DNA of 64,000 nt from the NCBI RefSeq assembly GCF_003121585.1, contig NZ_QEOO01000051.1, forward strand, positions 169,264 to 233,263. The letters are read 5' to 3'. Each line of letters starts with the position of its first letter. Position 1 is the first letter of the stretch. A program made the translations under genes and the position numbers. The notes under the pieces were generated by a model. That model saw only the letters and a list, made by a program, of their open reading frames with translations, ran no database searches and was not told the origin of the DNA. Positions 51,541-60,300 of this stretch are shown one piece after another. The stretch is from Nocardioides speluncae (GTDB lineage: Bacteria > Actinomycetota > Actinomycetes > Propionibacteriales > Nocardioidaceae).

Positions 51541-51630
51541 CAGTTTCACAAGGTACCTAGTGATTTTGGCCCGCCCCACGGGAAGTTTCCGACGGGTTGG
51601 GACAGGTTCACAAGGGACCTTGTGAAACTG
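51541..51630. terminator. Paired hairpins between convergent genes
   Basis: CAGTTTCACAAGGT (51541-51554) is the exact reverse complement of ACCTTGTGAAACTG (51617-51630). Each also has a local partner: CCTAGTGA at 51556 (imperfect) and TTCACAAGG at 51607 (perfect 9-base arms around GA). It lies between converging deiminase and permease genes and probably ends both transcripts. Confidence 0.65.
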
Positions 51631-51647
51631 TCGGCCCAAGAGGTGGC

Positions 51648-53207
51648 CTACTCCGGGGCCTTCACGGGGGTGTCGTGGTGGAGGGTCTCGCCGTGGAAGA
51701 AGGGCTGCTGCTCGGCGCGGCGGGAGAGCAGGAACATGATCGGGAGGCCGAGCAGGATCGTGCCCATGCCGAAGAGGAAGACGCTGCCGATCTCCCAGCC
51801 GAGGCCGGGGACGGTCCAGTAGCCGACGTAGCCATAGTCCGTGGCCAGCATGTCGTAGGCGCTCTTGAAGAACGCGAACGTGAGGAGCAGTGCGCCGAGG
51901 AGCGGCAGCACGCCCTTGACCCACAGGTCCCTGCCGCCGCGGCGGATGTCGTCGCGGAAGTACCAGGCGCAGGCGTAGCCGGTGATGCCGTAGTAGAAGG
52001 CGATCATCAGGCCGATGGCGAGCAGCACGTCGCCGTACACGTTCTCGCCGAGCAGGCTGAGGCCGACGTAGATCGCAATGGCCACGCCACCGATCACGAA
52101 CGTCGAGACTGACGGCGTCAGGAACCTCGGGTGCACCTTCGCGAACTGCGACAGCAGAGCCCGGTAGACGCCCATCGCGAGGGTGCCGCGGGCAGCAGGC
52201 AGGATCGTGGTCTGGGTGGAGGCGACGGCCGAGACCAGGACCGCGAGGATGACGATCCAGCTCCACGAGCCGAGGACCGACTCGCCGACCACGCTGAAGA
52301 CGTCGTCGGCGTTCTCCTCGTTGCCCAGCCCGATGCCGGTCGTGCCGACGCCGGCGTAGGAGACGGCAGCGAGCGTCGTGAGGAGGTACGTCGCCAGCAG
52401 GATCAGCGTCGCCGCCACGGCGGCCCGGCCGGGAGTCTTCTCCTTGTCCTTGGTCTCCTCGTTGAGCGAAAGGATCGTGTCCCAGCCCCAGTAGATGAAG
52501 ATCATCAGGATCATGCCCTCGGTGATCCCGGCCCAGCCGGTGCCGCCGTCCTTGAAGAACTCCATCGGGTTGAACCACGAGGCGGAGATGTCGATCGCGG
52601 TGTCGGGCTTGTCGGCGCCGATGCCGAGCACCGCGGCGAAGGCGACCACGACCAGGATCCCGAGCGCGAGGTACTGGATCGCGACCAGGACGTTCTGCAG
52701 CCAGTTCGCGATCTCGATGCCGCGGTAGGACACCCAGGTCATCGTTGCGATGAACGCCACGCCGAGAACCGTGACCCAGAACGTGTCGTCGGCGAGGTCG
52801 TCGGCGCCGATCAGGTCGTAGGAGTACTGCGCGGCGATCTGGGCCAGGTTGGCCAGCACGATGATGCCGGCCATCGCCAGCACCCAGCCGCTGAACCAGC
52901 CGGTCCTCGGCCCGAACGCCTTGGTCACCCAGGTGAAGGTGGTGCCGCAGTCGGGGATCACGCGGTTGAGCTCGCGGTAGGCGAACGCCGTGAGCAGCAT
53001 CGGGATGAAGCCGAGGATCACGGCCACGGGCGCCAACGTGCCGGTCTCGATCACGACGTACCCGAGCGTCGCCGCCAGGGAGTACGCCGGTGCGACCGAG
53101 GCCAGCCCGATCGCGAGCGTGCCGACGAAGGTCAGCGAGTCACGGCTGAGGCCCTTCTCCGAGTCGATGTCGTGTGATGACGGTTCTTCGCGGGCTCCTG
53201 TCGACAT
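51648..53207 (-). CDS. APC family amino acid/polyamine permease
   Basis: A 519-aa permease with about 12-14 membrane helices. The first helix region is FVGTLAIGLASVAPAYSLAA, matching the APC superfamily's conserved Gly-rich start, followed by GFIPMLLTAFAYRELNRVIP and TTFTWVTKAFGPRTGWFSGW. Other actinobacterial relatives sit with amine-oxidation genes and import amines such as putrescine or ethanolamine. A strong GGGAGGG site precedes the ATG. It is divergent from the DAO-type oxidase across 109 bases. Confidence 0.9.
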   Translation of the reverse strand: MSTGAREEPSSHDIDSEKGLSRDSLTFVGTLAIGLASVAPAYSLAATLGYVVIETGTLAPVAVILGFIPMLLTAFAYRELNRVIPDCGTTFTWVTKAFGPRTGWFSGWVLAMAGIIVLANLAQIAAQYSYDLIGADDLADDTFWVTVLGVAFIATMTWVSYRGIEIANWLQNVLVAIQYLALGILVVVAFAAVLGIGADKPDTAIDISASWFNPMEFFKDGGTGWAGITEGMILMIFIYWGWDTILSLNEETKDKEKTPGRAAVAATLILLATYLLTTLAAVSYAGVGTTGIGLGNEENADDVFSVVGESVLGSWSWIVILAVLVSAVASTQTTILPAARGTLAMGVYRALLSQFAKVHPRFLTPSVSTFVIGGVAIAIYVGLSLLGENVYGDVLLAIGLMIAFYYGITGYACAWYFRDDIRRGGRDLWVKGVLPLLGALLLTFAFFKSAYDMLATDYGYVGYWTVPGLGWEIGSVFLFGMGTILLGLPIMFLLSRRAEQQPFFHGETLHHDTPVKAPE

Positions 53208-53304
53208 CGACCTCGCCCTCCCTCCCAGGCAGACGTTGCACCGACTGTAAGGCCCGACTGAGGCCGCTGCGCAGCGTTTTCTCGGGCCCTTGGGTCAAAT
53301 TCCC

Positions 53305-53316
53305 TACGATGCTGGT
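53305..53316 (+). promoter_or_regulatory. -10 box for a likely leaderless mRNA
   Basis: TACGAT (53305-53310) lies six bases before GTG 53317, and no ribosome site is seen. That is the spacing of leaderless actinobacterial transcripts. Confidence 0.5.
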
Positions 53317-54717
53317 GTGCCGCGTCCCGCCGTCACCGCCCTTGCCCATGCCGAGCCCGCCGTCTTCTGGCTCGACGACGCCGCGGCGCCCGAGCCGCAA
53401 CCGGCCCTGGTCGGCGACCTGACGGCCGACCTGGTCGTGGTGGGCGGTGGCTACACCGGACTGTGGGCGGCGCTGCAGGCCAAGGAGGACGACCCCTCGC
53501 GTGACGTCGTACTCGTCGAGGCGCAGACGGTCGGCTGGGCGGCGTCCGGCCGCAACGGCGGCTTCTGCGCCGCCAGCCTGACCCACGGCGACGCGAACGG
53601 CCTGGAGCGGTTCCCCGCGGAGTTCGACCGGCTGCAGGCGATGGGAACCGCGAACCTCGACGGGATCGAGGACACCCTGCGCCGGCACGGCATCGACGCC
53701 GAGTTCGAGCGCACCGGAGAGCTCGACTTCGCGGTCGCGGAGTGGCAGGCCGAGGACCTGCGGAAGATCGTCGACGCCGTCCGCGAGCGTGGCGGCAGCC
53801 TCGAGTTCCTCGACCGCGATCAGGCGCGTGGGTACGTCGACTCGCCGACCTACGTGGCCGGGATGCACGATCCGGACGGCGTCGCGATGGTGCATCCGGG
53901 GAAGCTCGCCTGGGGGCTCCGGCGTGCCTGCCTCGACCTCGGCGTCCGGATCTACGAGCACACCGAGGCCGAGGAGATTGAGGAGGACGGCCGGCTGCTG
54001 CGGCTGCGGACGCCGTACGGCTCGGTGCGGGCGCCCAAGGTGGTCCTTGGCACCAACGTCTTCACGGGCCTGCTCAAGCGCCTTCACCACTACGTCGTAC
54101 CGGTCTACGACTACGTGCTGGTCACCGAGCCGCTGACCGCCGAGCAGCGCCGCTCGATCGGCTGGGAGGGCCGGCAGGGTCTCGCCGACGCCGCCAACCA
54201 GTTCCACTACTACCGGCTGACCGCGGACGACCGGATCCTGTGGGGCGGCTACGACGCTGTCTACCACTACGGCAGCCGGGTCCGGGCCGAGTACGACCAG
54301 CGCCCGGCGACGTTCGCGCTGCTGGCCGAGCAGTTCTTCGAGACCTTCCCGCAGCTGGAGGGGCTGTCGTTCACTCACCGCTGGGGCGGCGCCATCGACG
54401 CCTGCAGCCGGTTCACGGCGTTCTGGGGTCAGGCGTACGGCGGCCGGCTGGCGTACGCCGTCGGCTACACCGGACTGGGCGTCGGCTCGAGCCGCTTCGG
54501 CGCGCGGGTGATGCTCGACCTGGTCGACGGCGTCGACAACGAGCGGACCCGGCTCGAGATGGTGCGCAGCAAGCCGCGTCCGTTCCCGCCCGAGCCGCTG
54601 CGCTACGCGGCGATCATGACGACCAAGTGGGCGATCGGGCAGGCGGACAAGCACGGCGGCCGGCGCAACTTCTGGCTGCGGACGCTGGACCGGATGGGTT
54701 TGGGGTTCGACTCGTGA
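53317..54717 (+). CDS. FAD-dependent oxidoreductase (DAO family)
   Basis: A 466-aa DAO-type flavoprotein, similar in layout to gamma-glutamylputrescine or glycine-type oxidases. The FAD dinucleotide-binding motif is LVVVGGGYTGLWAA (near 39-52), followed by ASGRNGGFCAASLTHG and, near the end, YAVGYTGLGVGSSRFGARVM. I chose GTG 53317 over the upstream TTG because of the -10 box just before it. It overlaps the flavin amine oxidase gene by 4 bases (GTGA), so both oxidases are made together. It likely oxidises an amine to an aldehyde plus ammonia and peroxide. Confidence 0.85.
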   Translation: MPRPAVTALAHAEPAVFWLDDAAAPEPQPALVGDLTADLVVVGGGYTGLWAALQAKEDDPSRDVVLVEAQTVGWAASGRNGGFCAASLTHGDANGLERFPAEFDRLQAMGTANLDGIEDTLRRHGIDAEFERTGELDFAVAEWQAEDLRKIVDAVRERGGSLEFLDRDQARGYVDSPTYVAGMHDPDGVAMVHPGKLAWGLRRACLDLGVRIYEHTEAEEIEEDGRLLRLRTPYGSVRAPKVVLGTNVFTGLLKRLHHYVVPVYDYVLVTEPLTAEQRRSIGWEGRQGLADAANQFHYYRLTADDRILWGGYDAVYHYGSRVRAEYDQRPATFALLAEQFFETFPQLEGLSFTHRWGGAIDACSRFTAFWGQAYGGRLAYAVGYTGLGVGSSRFGARVMLDLVDGVDNERTRLEMVRSKPRPFPPEPLRYAAIMTTKWAIGQADKHGGRRNFWLRTLDRMGLGFDS

Positions 54718-56084
54718 CGGGGGAGCCGCGCGAGGCCGACGTGATCGTGGTCGGCGCCGGCCTGTCCGGGCTGGTTGCCGCCCGCGAGGTACTCCGCGCC
54801 GGGTTCGAGCCACTGGTGCTCGAGGCCGCCGACCGGGTCGGCGGCCGGATCCTCACCGAGGAGCCGCTGCCCGGCGTCTTCCTCGAGCTCGGCGCGCAGT
54901 GGATCGGCGACACCCACCACCGGATGACCGCGCTCGCCGACGAGCTCGGCATCGAGCTCTACCCGCAGTTCGAGGACGGCGAGACGTCGTACGAGTTCGC
55001 GGGTGAGGTGCTCCGCGGCGAGGCGTTCCACGGCAGGTACGCCGAGGACGTCGCCGCGGTCGAGCGGGTGCTGCGCGAGCTCGACGCAATGGCGGCCACG
55101 GTCTCGGTCGCCGAGCCGTGGGCCGCTCCGCGTGCCGACGAGTGGGACCGGATCACGGTCGGCCAGTGGTACGACGCCCAGGGGCTGTCGCCGGTCGGGC
55201 GGGAGCTGCTGGAGATCTGCACGGTCGGCATCCTCGCCGTACCCACCGTGGAGGTGTCGCTGCTCGGTCTCCTCGTCAACGTCGTCACCTGCGGGGTCAC
55301 CGCCGACCTGCTGTCGGAGTCCGAGGGCGGCGCCCAGACCCAGCGCTTCGTCGGTGGCACCGCACAGATCCCGCTCCGGCTGGCCGCCGAGCTCGGCGAC
55401 CGGGTCGTATTGGACTGTCCAGTACTCACCGTCGAGCACTCCGCGGAATCGGTGACCGTGGGCTGTCGCGGCGGTCCGGTCGCGCGGGGCCGGCAGGTGG
55501 TCGTCGCGCTCGCGCCGACGCTGGCCGGCCGGATCATGTACGACCCGCCGCTGCCCGGGAAGCGCGACCAGCTGACCCAGCGGATGCCCCAGGCCTCGGC
55601 CCACAAGATGTTCGCGGTGTACGACGAGCCGTTCTGGCGCGCCGACGGGCTCAACGCGCAGCTGATCTCCGACGTCGGGCCGGCCCGGATGTCCAACGAC
55701 TCGTGCATGCCCGAGACGTCCGGAGGGCCGGGCATCATCCTGGGCTTCCTCGAAGGCGAGAACGCCCGGATCGAGGGACGCTGGCCAGCCGAGCAGCGGA
55801 TTGAGGCCTTCCGCGAGGAGCTGGCCAGACACTTCGGCCCTCGCGCGGCGAAGCCGGAGCTCGTCGTCGAGGGTGGCTGGGCCGACCGGGAGTGGACCCG
55901 CGGCTGCTACAACGCCAACCCGGGTCCGTGCGGCTGGCTGCACTTCGGTGAGGCGCTGGCCACGCCCGTGGGCCCGATCAAGTGGGCCGCCACCGAGACC
56001 GCACTGGAGTGGAGCGGCTACATGGAGGGCGCCGTCGACGCCGGCGTACGGGCCGCCCGTGAGGCGCTGGCGGCGCTGGCTTAG
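54714..56084 (+). CDS. Flavin monoamine oxidase family protein (1)
   Basis: A 456-aa amine oxidase. The N-terminal FAD site is VIVVGAGLSGLVAAREVL with EAADRVGGRI after it; the C-terminal FAD and substrate part includes YNANPGPCGWLHFGEALATP and the Trp-rich IKWAATETALEW. It begins at GTG 54714 overlapping the DAO gene stop. Putrescine, N-carbamoylputrescine-derived amines or aromatic amines could be substrates. Its stop overlaps the convergent TetR stop in the word TTAG. Confidence 0.87.
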   Translation: MTGEPREADVIVVGAGLSGLVAAREVLRAGFEPLVLEAADRVGGRILTEEPLPGVFLELGAQWIGDTHHRMTALADELGIELYPQFEDGETSYEFAGEVLRGEAFHGRYAEDVAAVERVLRELDAMAATVSVAEPWAAPRADEWDRITVGQWYDAQGLSPVGRELLEICTVGILAVPTVEVSLLGLLVNVVTCGVTADLLSESEGGAQTQRFVGGTAQIPLRLAAELGDRVVLDCPVLTVEHSAESVTVGCRGGPVARGRQVVVALAPTLAGRIMYDPPLPGKRDQLTQRMPQASAHKMFAVYDEPFWRADGLNAQLISDVGPARMSNDSCMPETSGGPGIILGFLEGENARIEGRWPAEQRIEAFREELARHFGPRAAKPELVVEGGWADREWTRGCYNANPGPCGWLHFGEALATPVGPIKWAATETALEWSGYMEGAVDAGVRAAREALAALA

Positions 56085-56659
56085 CGACTGGGGAGCAGCG
56101 CCTGCACGTGCTCCCAGGCGTCGGCCTGGGTGACGCCGGGCTCGCCGGTGAGCAGGGCCACGCTGAGGCCGTCCATCAGCGCGAGCATCCGCCTGGACAG
56201 CTGCTCGACGTCGCCGCCGACCAGTTCCTCGAGCAACCGGACCATCGCCTCCCGCCAGGCCTCGTCGAGCGCGAAGTGGGCCTCCTGCAGCGCTGGCTCG
56301 TGCATGACCCGGGGCCAGAGCTCGACCCACAGCAGCCAGCGCGGGTCGCCCACCGCCCGCGGGAAGAACAGCTCGCACAGCCCGCGCAGCCGCTCCAGCG
56401 CCGGGTCGTCGGAGTCGAGTACGACGTTCAGCTGGGCGATCAGGTCGTCTTCGCTCCAGCGAAGCAGCTCCAGGAGCAGCCCGTTCTTGCTGCCGAAGTA
56501 GTACGAGAGGTGGCCGGCGCTGGTCTCCAGCCGGCGCCCGAGCTCGGAGAGGCTGAGGTCGGCCAGGCCCTTCTCGGCCATCAGGTCCCACGCCTCCTGG
56601 AGCACCCGCTCGCGTGGCCGCTCGAGCCGGCGGTTGCGCCGAAGTTCCTGGCTGGTCAC
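56081..56659 (-). CDS. TetR regulator of the agmatine-to-putrescine operon
   Basis: A 192-aa TetR protein; the HTH is SLSELGRRLETSAGHLSYYF. The C-terminal part (LLWVELWPRVMHEPALQEAH, RRMLALMDGLSVALL) resembles the TetR at 47767, and the two may be paralogues. It is divergent from aguA copy 4 with a perfect 8-base-arm palindrome at 56709-56725. Confidence 0.87.
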   Translation of the reverse strand: MTSQELRRNRRLERPRERVLQEAWDLMAEKGLADLSLSELGRRLETSAGHLSYYFGSKNGLLLELLRWSEDDLIAQLNVVLDSDDPALERLRGLCELFFPRAVGDPRWLLWVELWPRVMHEPALQEAHFALDEAWREAMVRLLEELVGGDVEQLSRRMLALMDGLSVALLTGEPGVTQADAWEHVQALLPSR

Positions 56660-56662
56660 CCC

Positions 56663-56692
56663 TTGACTCTAGCCATGTCGAGCGCGCATAGT
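56663..56692 (+). promoter_or_regulatory. Predicted promoter of aguA-aguB operon
   Basis: -35 TTGACT (56663-56668), 18 bases, -10 CATAGT (56687-56692). The operator palindrome begins 16 bases after it. Confidence 0.5.
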
Positions 56693-56708
56693 GACGGCAG
56701 CCACAAAT

Positions 56709-56725
56709 TTTGAAAGGCTTTCAAA
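56709..56725. promoter_or_regulatory. TetR-type operator
   Basis: Perfect palindrome TTTGAAAG, one base G, CTTTCAAA, between the divergent TetR and deiminase genes and overlapping the expected transcript start. Confidence 0.75.
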
Positions 56726-56740
56726 CAGGAGGGCAGATCC

Positions 56741-57817
56741 ATGGCAGCGGATGCTCGGACGACCGGGTGGCGGATGCCGTCCGAGACCGAGCCGCACGCC
56801 TGCACCTGGATGGCCTGGCCGGCCGGCGGCTACACGCTCGGCGACACGGCGGCCAGCGCCGAGGAGGCCCGACGGACCTGGGCCGCGGTGGCCAACGCGA
56901 TCGCCGAGTGGGAGCCGGTGCACCTGCTGGTTCCGCCCCACGAGCGCGCCGAGGCCCGGCGCTGGCTGGCGTCCGAGATCGTGCTGCACGAGCAGGCGCT
57001 CGACGACGCCTGGTACCGCGACATCGGACCGACGTTCGTGCTCGGCCCAGACGGTCTCGGCGCGGTCAACTGGGTCTTCAACGGCTGGGGCGCGCAGGAC
57101 TGGGCCAGCTGGGAGTACGACGCCGTCGCCAGCGCCGCCGCCACCGACTGCAGCGGCGCGCACCGCATCGACTCACCGATGGTCAACGAGGGCGGCGGCA
57201 TCCACACCGACGGCCGTGGAACCTTCCTGGTGACCGAGACCGTGCAGCTCGACCCGGGTCGCAACCCGGGCTGGACCCGGGCGCAGGTGGAGGCGGAGCT
57301 CGCCCGCACGGTCGGCGCCCGCAAGGTGATCTGGCTGCCGCGCGGTCTCACCCGCGACAACGCACGGTTCGGGACCCGTGGTCACGTCGACCTCGTGGCG
57401 ACCTTCAGCGCGCCCGGACAGGTGCTCCTGCACGAGCAGCGCGATGTCACCCACCCGGACACGGTCCTCACCCATGAGCTCGCGGAACTTCTCCGCGCCG
57501 AGACCGACGCCGACGGCAAGCCGCTCGAGGTCACCGGGCTGCCGGCGCCGACCGTGCTCCGCGATGCCGAGGGCTGGGTCGACTACAGCTATCTGAACCA
57601 CTACGTGGCCAACGGCGCCGTGATCGCCTGCGGCTTCGACGACCCGGCCGACGCCGAGGCCCGCGCCGTACTCACCGACGCCTATCCGGGTCGCACCGTC
57701 GTCCAGCTCGATGCGCGGCCGCTGTTCGCGCGCGGCGGCGGGATCCACTGCATCACCCAACAGCAGCCAGCGCTGCCTGCGCACCTCAAGCCTGTACACC
57801 TCAAGGAGGGGTCATGA
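56741..57817 (+). CDS. aguA: Agmatine deiminase (copy 4, cytoplasmic)
   Basis: A 358-aa agmatine deiminase without signal peptide. Start MAADARTTGWRMPSETEPHA; AGGAGG site upstream. Catalytic residues: Asp in WYRDIGP (near 93), Glu in NEGGGIHTDG (near 148), His in RGHVDLV (near 215) and Cys in GGGIHCITQ (near 335). It overlaps the carbamoylputrescine amidase gene by 4 bases, the classical aguA-aguB pairing, so this copy is the one most surely used for agmatine to putrescine. Confidence 0.94.
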   Translation: MAADARTTGWRMPSETEPHACTWMAWPAGGYTLGDTAASAEEARRTWAAVANAIAEWEPVHLLVPPHERAEARRWLASEIVLHEQALDDAWYRDIGPTFVLGPDGLGAVNWVFNGWGAQDWASWEYDAVASAAATDCSGAHRIDSPMVNEGGGIHTDGRGTFLVTETVQLDPGRNPGWTRAQVEAELARTVGARKVIWLPRGLTRDNARFGTRGHVDLVATFSAPGQVLLHEQRDVTHPDTVLTHELAELLRAETDADGKPLEVTGLPAPTVLRDAEGWVDYSYLNHYVANGAVIACGFDDPADAEARAVLTDAYPGRTVVQLDARPLFARGGGIHCITQQQPALPAHLKPVHLKEGS

Positions 57818-58752
57818 AGCTGATCTCAGCCGCAGCACTGCCTTCACTCGCTCGGGTGGATGAGGGTGGCGACCGACAGGTGACTGTCGGCCTTGTCCAG
57901 ATGCACTGGTCCGCCGATCCGGATGACCACCGCGCCACCCTCGCCGACGGCATCGCCACCGCGGCGGCGGCCGGCGCCGAGATCGTCTTCCTTCCCGAGC
58001 TCACGCTGTCTCGCTACCCGGCCGACACCGAGCCGGACGGCATCCCCGCCGAGCTGGCCGAGTCGCTGGAGGACGGCCCCACCCACGCGTTCGCGGCGGC
58101 TGCGGCGGCCGCGAGTGGGGTGTTCGTGCACGCCTCGCTCTACGAGCGCGCCGACGCCGCGGACGGCCTCGGATTCAACACAGCGATCCTGGTCGCGCCC
58201 GACGGCGACATCGTGGCGCGGACCCGCAAGCTGCACATCCCGGTGACCGCCGGCTACTACGAGGACCGGTACTTCCGGCCCGGGCCCGCCGACACGGCGT
58301 ACCCCGTGCACGCGGTGGACCTGCCGAGCGCGCCCCGGGTGGGCCTGCCGACCTGCTGGGACCAGTGGTTCCCGGAGCTGGCGCGGGCCTACGCGCTCGA
58401 CGACGCCGAGATCCTGGCCTATCCGACCGCGATCGGCTCCGAGCCCGACCACCCCGACTTCTACACCCAGCCCCTCTGGGAGAGCGTGATCCGCGGCAAC
58501 GGGATCGCCAACGGCCTGTTCATGGTCGTGCCCAACCGCTGGGGCGACGAGGGGCTGGTCAGCTTCTACGGCTCCTCGTTCGTCAGCGACCCGTACGGCC
58601 GGGTGCTCGCCCAGGCCGGCCGCGACGAGGACGCAGTGCTCGTCGCCACCCTCGACCTCACCCAGCGCCGCGACTGGCTCCAGCTCTTCCCGTTCCTGGA
58701 GACCCGGCGGCCCGACACCTATGCCCCACTTGTTGAGAAGGAGAACGTCTAG
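57814..58752 (+). CDS. aguB: N-carbamoylputrescine amidase (nitrilase family)
   Basis: A 312-aa nitrilase-superfamily enzyme. The Glu-Lys-Cys triad is visible: Glu in FLPELTLS (near 62), Lys in TRKLHIP (near 138) and Cys in LPTCWDQWFPE (near 179). TCWDQWFPE is the hallmark of N-carbamoylputrescine amidases, which release putrescine, CO2 and ammonia. The first 20 residues (MKLISAAALPSLARVDEGGD) are an extension ahead of the usual start. The stop codon overlaps the first base of a long palindrome. Confidence 0.92.
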   Translation: MKLISAAALPSLARVDEGGDRQVTVGLVQMHWSADPDDHRATLADGIATAAAAGAEIVFLPELTLSRYPADTEPDGIPAELAESLEDGPTHAFAAAAAAASGVFVHASLYERADAADGLGFNTAILVAPDGDIVARTRKLHIPVTAGYYEDRYFRPGPADTAYPVHAVDLPSAPRVGLPTCWDQWFPELARAYALDDAEILAYPTAIGSEPDHPDFYTQPLWESVIRGNGIANGLFMVVPNRWGDEGLVSFYGSSFVSDPYGRVLAQAGRDEDAVLVATLDLTQRRDWLQLFPFLETRRPDTYAPLVEKENV

Positions 58753-58910
58753 TGGTCACTCCCGGAAGTTCATCGGGGCCTGAGCGGCCAGGGCACGCAC
58801 ATCGCTGCGTTGTCGTCGGTCGACGGGCCGCCGGCCCGCCTCCCTCCGACGCCTTGCGCTGCACGCACCCTGACCACTCATGCCCTCGACGAACCTCCGG
58901 GAGTGACCAC
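58752..58910. repeat. 159-bp imperfect palindrome filling the intergenic space
   Basis: The ends GTGGTCACTCCCGGA (58752) and TCCGGGAGTGACCAC (58896) match perfectly; the next 34 bases of each arm pair at about 75-80%, with mostly transition differences and one gap. The centre is a tight GGGCC-GCC-GGCCC hairpin (58825-58837), exactly at the midpoint. No coding signal is seen. It spans the whole gap between aguB and the amine oxidase. Confidence 0.85.
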
Positions 58911-58912
58911 AA

Positions 58913-60259
58913 GTGACGACGTACGACGCCGTCGTTGTCGGCGCCGGAGTGACCGGCCTGGTCGCGGCCTGGCGGCTGGCCGAGGCTGGCCAGGACATGC
59001 TGGTTCTGGAGGCCCGGGACCGGGTCGGCGGACGGCTGCGCAGCGAGGTGCACGACGGCTCGCTGTTCGAGATCGGCGGCCAGTGGGTCTCGCCCGACCA
59101 GGACGCGCTCAAGGCGCTGCTCGACGAGCTGGGGCTGCGGACCTTCCCGCGCTACCGCGAGGGCGCCTCGCTGTACGTCGACCGGGCGGGCGAGGCGCGG
59201 CAGTTCACCGGCGAGGATCTGCCGGTCGGACCGGCGACCGCGGCCGCGATCGAGCAGCTCACCAAGACCCTCGACGACCTCACCGCCGAGATCGACCCGG
59301 ACCGGCCGTGGGAGCACCCCGAGGCCGAGCGGCTTGACCGGATCACCTTCCAGCACTGGCTGGAGGAGCAGTGCGACGACGTCGAGGCCCGCGACAACGT
59401 CGCCCTTTACATCGGGCCGGCGATGCTGACCAAGCCGGTCTGGACGTTCTCCGCGCTGCAGGCGCTGCTGATGGCGGCCAGCGCCGGGTCGTTCCAGCAC
59501 CTGGTCGACGCGGACTTCATCCTCGACCGGCGCGTCGACGGCGGGCTGGCGTCGGTGCCGCTGGAGCTGGCACGCCGGCTCGGCGACCGGGTGCGCCTGT
59601 CCCAGGACGTCACCGCGGTGGAGTACGACGACGAGGGCGCGACCGTCGTGGTGGGCCAGGAGCGGATCCGGGCTCGCCGGGTCGTCCTCGCCGTACCGCC
59701 GCCGCTGGTGAAGCGGATCCGGTTCACCCCGGAGCTCCCGTCCGAGCACCGGCAGGCGCGCGAACACCAGTCGTTCGGCCTGGTGATCAAGGTGCAGGTC
59801 GAGTACCCGACGCCGTTCTGGCGCGAAACGGGCCTGAGCGGCACCGGCTTCGGCCCGTACCAGCTCGTCCACGAGGTCTACGACAACACTCCTGAGGGTT
59901 ACCAGACAGGCCACCTCGTCGGCTTCGTCTCCGACGAGGAGGCGGACCGGATCGGCAGGCTATCGGCGGACGACCGTCAGGCGGCGGTGCTGGAGTCGCT
60001 CGTCGGCTACTTCGGCGAGCAGGCCCGCACCCCCACGACGTACGTCGAGAGCGACTGGCAGCACCAGGAGCTGACCGGCGGCGCCTACGGCACCAGCTTC
60101 GACGTCGGCGGGCTGACCCGCTACCGGCAGCTGCTGCGCGAGCCGATCGGCCCGATCGAGTTCGGCACCAGCGACGTCTCGGGTCTCGGTTTCCAGCACG
60201 TCGACGGTGCGGTCCGCGTCGGCACCGACCTCGCCCAGCGCGTCCTGTCCGGACGCTGA
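58913..60259 (+). CDS. Flavin amine oxidase, putrescine-oxidase-like (2)
   Basis: A 448-aa flavin amine oxidase. FAD motif VVVGAGVTGLVAAWRL then EARDRVGGRL; C-terminal part QELTGGAYGTSFDVGGL and EFGTSDVSGLGFQHVDGAV. The layout resembles actinobacterial putrescine oxidases, which give 4-aminobutanal, ammonia and peroxide. It starts at GTG two bases after the long palindrome, with no clear ribosome site (the palindrome's right arm supplies the leader). It is followed by aldehyde dehydrogenase after 41 bases, which would take 4-aminobutanal to GABA. Confidence 0.88.
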   Translation: MTTYDAVVVGAGVTGLVAAWRLAEAGQDMLVLEARDRVGGRLRSEVHDGSLFEIGGQWVSPDQDALKALLDELGLRTFPRYREGASLYVDRAGEARQFTGEDLPVGPATAAAIEQLTKTLDDLTAEIDPDRPWEHPEAERLDRITFQHWLEEQCDDVEARDNVALYIGPAMLTKPVWTFSALQALLMAASAGSFQHLVDADFILDRRVDGGLASVPLELARRLGDRVRLSQDVTAVEYDDEGATVVVGQERIRARRVVLAVPPPLVKRIRFTPELPSEHRQAREHQSFGLVIKVQVEYPTPFWRETGLSGTGFGPYQLVHEVYDNTPEGYQTGHLVGFVSDEEADRIGRLSADDRQAAVLESLVGYFGEQARTPTTYVESDWQHQELTGGAYGTSFDVGGLTRYRQLLREPIGPIEFGTSDVSGLGFQHVDGAVRVGTDLAQRVLSGR

Positions 60260-60300
60260 TCATTCACGCAGCCACTCACTCGCTCATACCTGGAGGACAG

